Below, piece by piece: positions 1 through 5,872 of a stretch of DNA of 6,922 nt. Location of the stretch: positions 1-6,922 of the forward strand of contig CAJTKB010000048.1 in the NCBI GenBank assembly GCA_910576925.1, in the 5' to 3' direction. The DNA comes from an uncultured Bacilli bacterium (GTDB taxonomy: Bacteria > Bacillota_I > Bacilli_A > RF39 > UBA660). How positions within the stretch are numbered: the first letter of the stretch is position 1; every line of letters begins with the position of its first letter. The notes under the pieces are model-generated. The model saw only the letters and a list, made by a program, of their open reading frames with translations. It had not been told where the DNA came from and searched no databases. The position numbers and the translations under genes are program-made.

Positions 1-668
1 CCTATAAAGTAGGTCTCTCTTTTTTTGAAAGTCCACTTTATAGGTTACATTTTAAAAATAATATTAGATATTTTGTTATATTTTTTTTAACTGTACTTTT
101 TCTTGGAGTTTTCATTTATATATTTAAATCTGAGATTATAAATATTGATAATACAGTTTATCATTATATTGTAGAAAATATCAGAGGTGACAGACTAACA
201 GAAGTTATGAAAATTATAACAATGTTCGGAAGTAGTATAGCAGTTATATTAGTGTGTCTTTTTGCATTGATTTTTATTAAAAATAAAAAAATAGGTCTTT
301 TAGTTTGTCTTAATCCATTATTAGCTACCTTTATTAATCAGGTTTTAAAATTTATTGTTGCTAGAAAAAGACCAACAGAATTTTTTTTGATAATAGAGAG
401 GGGATTTAGTTTTCCTTCAGGCCACTCTATGGTATCTGTTTCTCTTTATGGTTTTATTATTTATCTTATTTATACAAGAATTAAAGGTAGGAAGAAATAT
501 CTTTTTATAACAGTACTTGTTTTGTTAACTTTACTTATTATGTTTTCTAGAATATATCTTGGCGTACATTATTTAAGTGATGTTGTAGCAGGTGGAGTGA
601 TTTCAATATCTTATTTAATTACATATATAAAGGTATTAAATACTTATTTAAAGAGGAGAAGTAAATGA
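1..668 (+). CDS. PAP2-superfamily membrane phosphatase (probable undecaprenyl-diphosphate or lipid phosphatase), 5' end outside the window
   Basis: This is an integral membrane phosphatase that removes phosphate from a lipid (di)phosphate, most likely undecaprenyl diphosphate or phosphatidylglycerophosphate, at the outer face of the membrane. The frame is open from position 3 to the TGA at 666-668, giving 221 residues in the window. An internal ATG at 207 would leave only 153 residues and lose the first membrane helix (about window residues 26-48) and the amphipathic stretch before 'ITMFGS', which PAP2 proteins normally have. No ATG, GTG or TTG occurs in frame before 207, so the true start lies left of the window. 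All three catalytic signatures are intact: C1 KX6RP (K116 to R123-P124 in window numbering), C2 PSGH (138-141, H141 the general acid) and C3 SRX5HX3D (S182, R183, nucleophile H189, D193). It overlaps the next gene by ATGA, implying translational coupling. The family is secure; the substrate is inferred from the kinase neighbour. Confidence 0.9.
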   Translation, partial: YKVGLSFFESPLYRLHFKNNIRYFVIFFLTVLFLGVFIYIFKSEIINIDNTVYHYIVENIRGDRLTEVMKIITMFGSSIAVILVCLFALIFIKNKKIGLLVCLNPLLATFINQVLKFIVARKRPTEFFLIIERGFSFPSGHSMVSVSLYGFIIYLIYTRIKGRKKYLFITVLVLLTLLIMFSRIYLGVHYLSDVVAGGVISISYLITYIKVLNTYLKRRSK

Positions 669-1030
669 AAAGTAAAAATATTATTGATAGTTTTAAGTAT
701 GCATTTAGTGGCTTAATTTATGGTATTAGAAATGAAAGAAATATAAAAGTACATTTTTCTATAATGCTAATTGTTATTTTTATGGGGATTTTATTTAAAA
801 TTAATTTAATAGAATGGAGTATTTGCATAATCTTATTTGGAATGGTTATATCATTAGAGTATGTAAATACTGCTATTGAAAGTGTAGTAAATATTTGTAG
901 TCCTGAAAAAAATGAATTAGCTAAAATATCTAAAGATATGGCAGCTTCAGCAGTAGTAGTGGTAGCTATAGTATCTTTGATAGTTGGTATGATTATTTTC
1001 TTACCAAAAATATTGGAATCTATTATATAA
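665..1030 (+). CDS. dgkA: DgkA-family undecaprenol/diacylglycerol kinase
   Basis: This 121-residue integral membrane kinase phosphorylates a lipid alcohol with ATP. In Gram-positive bacteria the DgkA homologue acts mainly on undecaprenol, returning undecaprenyl phosphate to the wall-glycan carrier pool. Length and layout fit the family: a surface helix with the 'RNERN' motif (metal ligand E24), hydrophobic segments at about 33-47 and 50-65, the signature EYVNTAIE (65-72, with catalytic base E65, N68 and metal ligand E72), the K90-D91 pair, and a last membrane helix at about 95-114. One departure is that the residue after AIESVV is N76, where E. coli DgkA (D80) and most relatives have Asp. The ATG at 665 follows a GAGGAG site at 653-658 inside the phosphatase gene, and the two genes share ATGA, so they are probably co-translated. 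Pairing with a PAP2 phosphatase supports a role in lipid-carrier recycling. The undecaprenol preference is inferred from family knowledge. Confidence 0.9.
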   Translation: MKSKNIIDSFKYAFSGLIYGIRNERNIKVHFSIMLIVIFMGILFKINLIEWSICIILFGMVISLEYVNTAIESVVNICSPEKNELAKISKDMAASAVVVVAIVSLIVGMIIFLPKILESII

Positions 1031-1071
1031 ATACTAAAAAAGCCTTGAAACTTACAAATTAAGGTATATGA

Positions 1072-1100
1072 GTGACTTTTACAGGATAGTAATCTATAAT
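1072..1100 (+). promoter_or_regulatory. Candidate sigma-A promoter P1
   Basis: A perfect TATAAT -10 element at 1095-1100 is preceded at a 17-nt spacing by GTGACT at 1072-1077, which matches the TTGACA consensus at four of six positions. Transcription would start near 1107. The 0A box at 1111-1117 would then lie just downstream of the start, a position suited to repression. This is called from motif match only; chance -10 matches are frequent in DNA this AT-rich. Confidence 0.45.
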
Positions 1101-1110
1101 ATTGGCGTGT

Positions 1111-1117
1111 TGTCGAA
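1111..1117 (+). promoter_or_regulatory. 0A box (Spo0A-binding consensus TGTCGAA)
   Basis: A perfect copy of the Spo0A binding consensus TGTCGAA lies between the two candidate promoters. A CG-containing heptamer is rare in DNA this AT-rich, and it was the only perfect copy I noticed in the window. Relative to P1 (start near 1107) it sits at about +5, typical of repression. Relative to P2 (start near 1168) it sits at about -57 to -51, where upstream activation is conceivable. A single box is weak evidence because many Spo0A targets carry two or more. Confidence 0.45.
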
Positions 1118-1152
1118 TTATGTAAAAAAGAGATGTATTATAAGAAAAGGTA

Positions 1153-1161
1153 TGCTATAAT
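1153..1161 (+). promoter_or_regulatory. Candidate extended -10 promoter P2
   Basis: The sequence TGCTATAAT is a perfect extended -10 element (TG, one base, TATAAT). No good -35 hexamer lies 16-18 nt upstream (ATGTAT at 17 nt), which an extended -10 or an activator can offset. A start near 1168 would give a leader of about 25 nt that still contains the GGGGAGG site, and would exclude the upstream ATG at 1133. Confidence 0.45.
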
Positions 1162-1179
1162 GAAAATATGCATAATGAC

Positions 1180-1186
1180 GGGGAGG
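1180..1186 (+). promoter_or_regulatory. Ribosome binding site that sets the ligase start at 1193
   Basis: GGGGAGG is a near-ideal Shine-Dalgarno sequence 6 nt upstream of the ATG at 1193. The in-frame ATGs at 1133 and 1175 have no properly spaced site, and the 1175 reading would run through this motif. It therefore decides the start. Confidence 0.85.
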
Positions 1187-1192
1187 TTAATT

Positions 1193-3187
1193 ATGGAAAA
1201 TAGAAAAAATTTAACAGGATATCCACATATAGATAAGAATTGGATGAAATATTATAATGATAAACAGAAGGAAATTATTATACCGAACAATATGAATATT
1301 GTAGATTATCTTAAGGAGAAAAATAAAAATAATGGTTCAATTGTAGCTGAAGAGTATTACTTAAGAGATATTACTTATGGTGAACTTTTTCATAGGAGTG
1401 ATTTAGCTGCTAGAGCATTATCACAAGTAGGGGTTAGTCAGGGAAACAAAATTATGTATTTTGAATCAAATATACCTGAAGCTGGTCAAATGTGGTTTGG
1501 TGCAACTGATTTGGGAGCAATTTCTGACTTTGTTGATCCAAGACCAGATGGAATGAATGAAGAAGTTAATGCAAAAAAAATATTAGAAGTATTAAGGTTT
1601 GAAAAACCTAAATACATTGTTGCTTTAGACTATAGCTATTTATCTATGTTGAAGCCTATTGAAAATGAACTTAAAGAGCTAGGTATCGATACTGTAATTA
1701 TAGTTAGTGCAAGTGACTCTATGACAGAAGATGGAAAATTAGATTATTTATTAGATGTTGCTAGATATAATCAATTAGCAAATTCTAGAAAAGATAATGG
1801 AAATCAAATGAGTGATAAAGATGCAGTGATTAATAGATTTTTAATGGATAAAAAGGTAAATGAAGAAATAGATGCTGTTATAAAAAAATCTCCATTAAAA
1901 ATTGTTAAATATAAAGATTTAGTAAGAGAATGTAAAAATTCACATTATACAAAGATTAGTGATGGAGATTTAGTTAATTATATTGGTCATACATCTGGTA
2001 CTAGTGGTTCTAGACCAAAACCTATTGCACTTACTAATAGAGAAGGTATAGCTTTAATGGAACAATGTGAAAAAGCAGGATTTAGTCCTAAATATGGAGA
2101 AAGAGCATTTCATTTACTTCCATTCTTTGCACCTGCAGGAGCATATAGCAATTATTTAGTTAATTTGAGTACTGGTGCTACTACAGTTGATGTATCAGAA
2201 TTTTATATAGGTGATTTTGGATATTTAATACCTAAATACAAACCTAATTATATTTTAGCTACTCCAGCCTGGATTTCTTTACTACCAAATTACGAACCTT
2301 TAAAAAATGAAGATTTATCATATATAAATAAGATAATTTTAGTAGGGGATGCTGCAAAAGGTGAAGACATTGCTAAAATAAATGAGTGGTTGAGGAAACA
2401 TAATAGTTCTGCTGCTGTTGAAATTGCTCATGGTATGAGTGAACTTGGCGGATGTGGAAGTTATGCAACAGGGGAGTATAATAAACCAAATTCTATTGGT
2501 ATACCTTTACCTTCTACAATATATGGAATAGTAGATCCTGATATAAAGGAGTGCTTAGTTCCACTTCGTTTTGAAGAAGGTAAAGAAAGATTAAAAGGTG
2601 AATTAGTTATTCATGCTCCTAATATGACTGATGGAATGCTTGGAAGTAATGTAATAGTATCTCATCATGAAATGGATGGTAAACTTTATATTAGAACTGG
2701 TGATGAAGTTGAAATGGATAGAGATGGTATATTCTATTATAATGATAGGCTAGATAGATCATTTACAAGAATTGATGGTTTCAAGGTTAAACCGTTTGAA
2801 ATAGATCCAGTAATCGAGGCTAATAAGTATGTTAAATATGCTGCAGTTACAGGATACTTTGATGAGAGAAAAAATGGAAAGATGCCAGTTTGCCACATTG
2901 TTTTAAATGATGAGTATTTAGAAGCAGATCCAATAGATATTGTAAATGATATTGTTTACAATACTATTATGAACGGTTCTGATATGTCATCAAGACAAAT
3001 TCCTTCTAAATTTAAGATAGTGGATAGTTTTCCATATACAAAAAATAACAAAATAGATTATAAAAGATTAGCTCAAGGAGAGTCTGATGGAGTAGAAGTT
3101 TGCGTTGATATAGATGAGACTAATTTAGCAGTTGGTAATATTAATATATATCTTGGGGGTAAAAGTAAAGTGTTGAAATTAAAATAA
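1193..3187 (+). CDS. AMP-forming acyl-CoA synthetase/acyl-AMP ligase-like enzyme (ANL superfamily, divergent)
   Basis: This 664-residue soluble enzyme should activate a carboxylate as its acyl-adenylate and pass it to CoA, a carrier protein or another acceptor. The P-loop TSGTSGSRPK is at 267-276. The A5 motif HGMSE (413-417) holds the conserved Glu, and A7 is YIRTGD (499-504) with D504. The hinge region around DRLD (518-521) and GFKVKPFEID (529-538) is recognisable but diverged. The A10 motif PYTKNNKID (614-622) keeps catalytic K620 but has Asn for the usual Gly before it. It is longer than the usual 500-560 residues because of a charged insert at about 178-240 before the P-loop and a tail at 627-664. 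The tail is not an acyl carrier domain, as no DSL serine is seen. The start at 1193 is chosen for GGGGAGG at 1180-1186. It is first in an operon, 17 nt before the sensor kinase. Superfamily is certain; acyl substrate and acceptor are unknown. An amino-acid-activating role is possible, but no condensation or carrier domain is present. Confidence 0.87.
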   Translation: MENRKNLTGYPHIDKNWMKYYNDKQKEIIIPNNMNIVDYLKEKNKNNGSIVAEEYYLRDITYGELFHRSDLAARALSQVGVSQGNKIMYFESNIPEAGQMWFGATDLGAISDFVDPRPDGMNEEVNAKKILEVLRFEKPKYIVALDYSYLSMLKPIENELKELGIDTVIIVSASDSMTEDGKLDYLLDVARYNQLANSRKDNGNQMSDKDAVINRFLMDKKVNEEIDAVIKKSPLKIVKYKDLVRECKNSHYTKISDGDLVNYIGHTSGTSGSRPKPIALTNREGIALMEQCEKAGFSPKYGERAFHLLPFFAPAGAYSNYLVNLSTGATTVDVSEFYIGDFGYLIPKYKPNYILATPAWISLLPNYEPLKNEDLSYINKIILVGDAAKGEDIAKINEWLRKHNSSAAVEIAHGMSELGGCGSYATGEYNKPNSIGIPLPSTIYGIVDPDIKECLVPLRFEEGKERLKGELVIHAPNMTDGMLGSNVIVSHHEMDGKLYIRTGDEVEMDRDGIFYYNDRLDRSFTRIDGFKVKPFEIDPVIEANKYVKYAAVTGYFDERKNGKMPVCHIVLNDEYLEADPIDIVNDIVYNTIMNGSDMSSRQIPSKFKIVDSFPYTKNNKIDYKRLAQGESDGVEVCVDIDETNLAVGNINIYLGGKSKVLKLK

Positions 3188-3204
3188 GAGAGGTTGGTTA
3201 TTTT

Positions 3205-5052
3205 ATGGAAAACGTTGAGGGCTTTTTACTAATTAATTTATATGCACTTATACTTATAATTTTTATAAGTATAGTGTTTTTTTGTAAAGAAAGATTAAAT
3301 AAATTTGAAGATAAGCTATATGGTCATTTTTTAATATATAGTGTGGTTGTTAATTTATCAGGGCTTTTATTGGGGTTTTTGGTAGTTCCAGAGTATAATG
3401 TTCCAATGGTACTACAACTTATTGTTAATAAAATATATTTGATTGCTTTATTATTTTGGATAAATGCGTTAACAGCATACACGCTGTATGCTTCATCAGA
3501 TAAGAAAGATAATTTCGATAAAAAATTAAAAGTTTTTTGGGGATTTAACTTTTTAAATATTATAATGGCACTTATATTACCAATGAATATAGCTATTAAA
3601 GGAAATTCAGCTGTTCCAGAAGGATTAGCTTATATGTATGCTTATTCTGTATTTTTTGTAGAATTTTTATTTCAAATAGCTTGTGTTATTAGACATCCTA
3701 AGAATTTAATAAATAAAAAGTTTGTTCCAATATATATTTTAGCAACCCTTGGTACTGCTGTAATAGTTAATCAGATGATAAATCCAGAAATGAATTATTT
3801 GATAAATCCTTTGTTTATTTTTATAGCAATTGTTATGTATCATACTATAGAAAACCCAGATGTAAAAATGATAGAAGAGCTAAATATTGCTAAAGGAGAA
3901 GCAGAACGTGCTAATAGTGCTAAAACCGAATTTCTTGCTAATATGTCTCACGAAATTAGAACTCCCCTTAATGCTATAACAGGATTTAGTCAAGCTCTTG
4001 CTGAAGAAGAGGGAATGCCAGAGGCTGCTAAAGAAGATATAAAAGATATAATAATGGCTTCTAATAGTCTTTTAGAGATAGTAAATGGAGTACTTGATAT
4101 TTCTAAGATAGAGGCAAATAAAATTGAAATTATTAATAAGACTTATGATCCATATGTGATGTTTAAAGAATTAGAAAGTCTAACTAAGATTAGAATCGGT
4201 GAGAAGCCAATAGATTTTAATGTATATATTGATGCAACAATACCAGAAAGATTATTTGGAGATCATGTTAGAGTTAAACAAATTATTTTAAATTTACTTA
4301 CTAACGCTGCTAAATATACAGAAGAAGGTAAAATAGATTTTAAAATTAGTTCTGTAATCAGGGAAGATATTTGTAGATTAATTATCTCAGTAGAAGATTC
4401 TGGACGTGGTATAAAAAGTGACAAGATAGATAAATTATTTACTAAGTTTAATAGATTAGATGAAGAAGAAAACATAACAATAGAAGGAACTGGTTTAGGA
4501 CTTGCAATAACAAAGAAACTTTTAGAAATGATGAATGGTAAGATTACAGTACAAAGTGTATATGGACAAGGTTCTAAATTTACAGCTTTTATTGATCAAA
4601 AGATAGTAACCGATGAAGATGTGTTAGAAAAAGAAATAGAAGACGCCGAAGAAGAGATAGAAGTATTAACTGATGAGGTTGAGATAGTAAAGAGAAAAGT
4701 ATTAATAGTAGACGATAATAAACTGAATTTAAAAGTAGCAGAGAAGCTTCTTAGTAAGTATCCGCTTGTGATTAGTGTAGTACAAAGTGGTATGGAGTGT
4801 ATTGAACTAGTAAAGAAAGAGGAGTTTGACTTAATATTATTAGACGATATGATGCCTAAGATGAGTGGAAAAGATACATTAGTTAAATTAAAAGAAATAA
4901 ATGGTTTTGATATTCCAACTATTGCACTTACTGCTAATGCTCTATCAGGTATGAGAGAGGAGTATTTATCATTTGGATTTGATGATTACTTAGCAAAACC
5001 AATTGAAAAGGTGGAGCTTGAAATGATATTAAAAAAATATTTAGATATATAG
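3205..5052 (+). CDS. Seven-TM hybrid sensor histidine kinase (7TM-HisKA-HATPase-REC)
   Basis: This 615-residue membrane kinase should sense a signal in or near the membrane, autophosphorylate, and pass phosphate to its own receiver. Seven hydrophobic segments (about 7-27, 41-60, 71-95, 109-130, 143-162, 173-190, 199-213) have short loops. Positive charge in loops 28-40, 96-108 and 163-172 predicts N-out, C-in and no extracellular domain. A linker helix (about 220-243) leads to the HisKA motif MSHEIRTPLN with phospho-acceptor H249. The ATPase has the N box (N363, N367), G1 DSGRGI (398-403), F box (411-417) and G2 EGTGLGL (427-433). A Glu-rich linker (466-496) joins a C-terminal receiver with D503-D504, phospho-acceptor D547, T576 and K598. 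All catalytic residues are present, so it should be active. The start at 3205 has GAGAGG at 3188-3193 with a long 11-nt spacing; no nearby alternative start exists. The next gene, 8 nt downstream, supplies the HPt partner. The signal is unknown. Confidence 0.93.
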   Translation: MENVEGFLLINLYALILIIFISIVFFCKERLNKFEDKLYGHFLIYSVVVNLSGLLLGFLVVPEYNVPMVLQLIVNKIYLIALLFWINALTAYTLYASSDKKDNFDKKLKVFWGFNFLNIIMALILPMNIAIKGNSAVPEGLAYMYAYSVFFVEFLFQIACVIRHPKNLINKKFVPIYILATLGTAVIVNQMINPEMNYLINPLFIFIAIVMYHTIENPDVKMIEELNIAKGEAERANSAKTEFLANMSHEIRTPLNAITGFSQALAEEEGMPEAAKEDIKDIIMASNSLLEIVNGVLDISKIEANKIEIINKTYDPYVMFKELESLTKIRIGEKPIDFNVYIDATIPERLFGDHVRVKQIILNLLTNAAKYTEEGKIDFKISSVIREDICRLIISVEDSGRGIKSDKIDKLFTKFNRLDEEENITIEGTGLGLAITKKLLEMMNGKITVQSVYGQGSKFTAFIDQKIVTDEDVLEKEIEDAEEEIEVLTDEVEIVKRKVLIVDDNKLNLKVAEKLLSKYPLVISVVQSGMECIELVKKEEFDLILLDDMMPKMSGKDTLVKLKEINGFDIPTIALTANALSGMREEYLSFGFDDYLAKPIEKVELEMILKKYLDI

Positions 5053-5060
5053 GAGTTTTT

Positions 5061-5807
5061 ATGAAAGATAAAGAGTTTTTAATTCAAAATGGAATAAATG
5101 TTGATAAAAGTTTAGAATTATTTGGAGATATGGATACATATAATGAAACACTTAAAGTATTTATAGAGGAGATAAAGACTAAAAAAGATAATTTAAAGAA
5201 ATATAAAGAAGTATCTGATATGGCAAATTATGCAATCTATGCTCATTCAATTAAAAGTGATGCTAGATATTTTGGCTTTGAAACTTTGACTGCTCTTGCC
5301 TTAAATCATGAGATGGCTGGTAAGAATAATGATATGTATTATGTTATGGAACATTATTCTGAGTTTATGAATGAAATACTTAGAATAGAGAGAATTGTTA
5401 ATGAGTATATGAATATACCTATTGAATATTTAGATGATGAAGTAGTAATAAGAGATGAAGTTATACTTGTGGTTGATGATTCATTAGTTATTAAGAAGTT
5501 TATTGAAAGTATTTTTCATGATAAATATCAAGTAATAATGGCTGCAGATGGAAATGAAGCGATTAATTTATTAAATACTAATCCTAAAATAGATAAAATG
5601 CTATTGGATCTTAATATGCCTAATGTTAATGGATTTGATGTCTTAAATTATATGCTTGCAAATAATTTATTTAATAAAGTAGCAGTAACTGTTATAACTG
5701 GTATTGATGATAAGACAATTATGGAAGGAGCTAAAAGGTATCCGATTAAAGGCTTCTTATTAAAACCATTTAATGAAAGAGATATAAGAGGAGCAGTAGA
5801 AGAGTAA
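5061..5807 (+). CDS. HPt-REC phosphorelay protein without an output domain
   Basis: This 248-residue soluble protein has an N-terminal histidine phosphotransfer domain (about 10-115) and a C-terminal CheY-like receiver (about 132-247). The HPt motif AHSIKSDARYFG (61-72) carries phosphorylatable H62. The receiver has the acidic pair D139-D140, phospho-acceptor D183 in LLDLNMP, T213 and K235 in LLKPF. No DNA-binding, GGDEF, EAL or other output domain follows. The expected route is kinase H249 to kinase D547 to H62 here, then to D183 or to a regulator elsewhere. The AGGAG site at 5051-5055 overlaps the kinase stop codon and lies 5 nt from the ATG, indicating coupled translation with the kinase. 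The terminal receiver may be a phosphate sink, a protein-interaction switch or a feedback element. Domain calls are firm; the downstream target is not encoded here. Confidence 0.92.
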   Translation: MKDKEFLIQNGINVDKSLELFGDMDTYNETLKVFIEEIKTKKDNLKKYKEVSDMANYAIYAHSIKSDARYFGFETLTALALNHEMAGKNNDMYYVMEHYSEFMNEILRIERIVNEYMNIPIEYLDDEVVIRDEVILVVDDSLVIKKFIESIFHDKYQVIMAADGNEAINLLNTNPKIDKMLLDLNMPNVNGFDVLNYMLANNLFNKVAVTVITGIDDKTIMEGAKRYPIKGFLLKPFNERDIRGAVEE

Positions 5808-5826
5808 ATGCCTTAGAGAAAAAAAT

Positions 5827-5872
5827 AAAAACAGTATAGTTGAGATTAATTATCTTCAAAATACTGTTTTTT
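5827..5872. terminator. Bidirectional intrinsic terminator between convergent genes
   Basis: A perfect 11-bp inverted repeat (AAAAACAGTAT at 5827-5837, ATACTGTTTTT at 5861-5871) encloses a 23-nt loop. That loop can extend the stem by pairing TTGAGAT with ATCTTCAA with one bulged T. It is followed by T residues on the plus strand and by the complement of an A-rich tract (5819-5831) on the minus strand, so it can end transcripts from both sides. It lies 20 nt past the stop of the HPt-REC gene. The minus-strand gene's stop codon (5846-5848) is in the loop, so one stem arm is also coding sequence for that gene. Confidence 0.85.

Larger units (their letters stand above)
1031..1192 (+). other. Intergenic promoter region upstream of the ligase-kinase operon
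   Basis: This is the only sizeable non-coding gap (162 nt) once the ligase start is set at 1193. It holds two candidate sigma-A promoters, a 0A box and the ligase ribosome binding site, each listed separately. No convincing intrinsic terminator separates it from the DgkA-type gene: the only stem seen is CCTT/AAGG at 1043-1046 and 1061-1064, with no following T run, so read-through from upstream remains possible. No riboswitch fold or credible small gene was recognised. Confidence 0.6.

Noticed and set aside
1045..1070. Possible promoter TTGAAA to TATATG
   Set aside because: The spacer is only 14 nt, too short for a sigma-A promoter.
1043..1080. Possible terminator after the DgkA-type gene (CCTT/AAGG stem, then TTTT at 1077-1080)
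   Set aside because: The stem is only 4-5 bp with a 14-nt loop, and the T run is not adjacent to it.
1078..1100. TTTACA as the -35 partner of the TATAAT at 1095-1100
   Set aside because: The spacing is 11 nt; GTGACT at 17 nt is the better partner.
1133..1192. Earlier in-frame starts for the ligase (ATG at 1133 or 1175), or a leader peptide
   Set aside because: Neither ATG has a well-spaced Shine-Dalgarno, the extended -10 at 1153-1161 lies inside this stretch, and GGGGAGG at 1180-1186 clearly serves the ATG at 1193.
4263..4475. A 70-codon open frame on the minus strand inside the histidine kinase gene
   Set aside because: It lies wholly opposite the conserved ATPase motifs of the kinase, has no ribosome binding site I can see and no recognisable protein feature; it is a shadow of the real gene.
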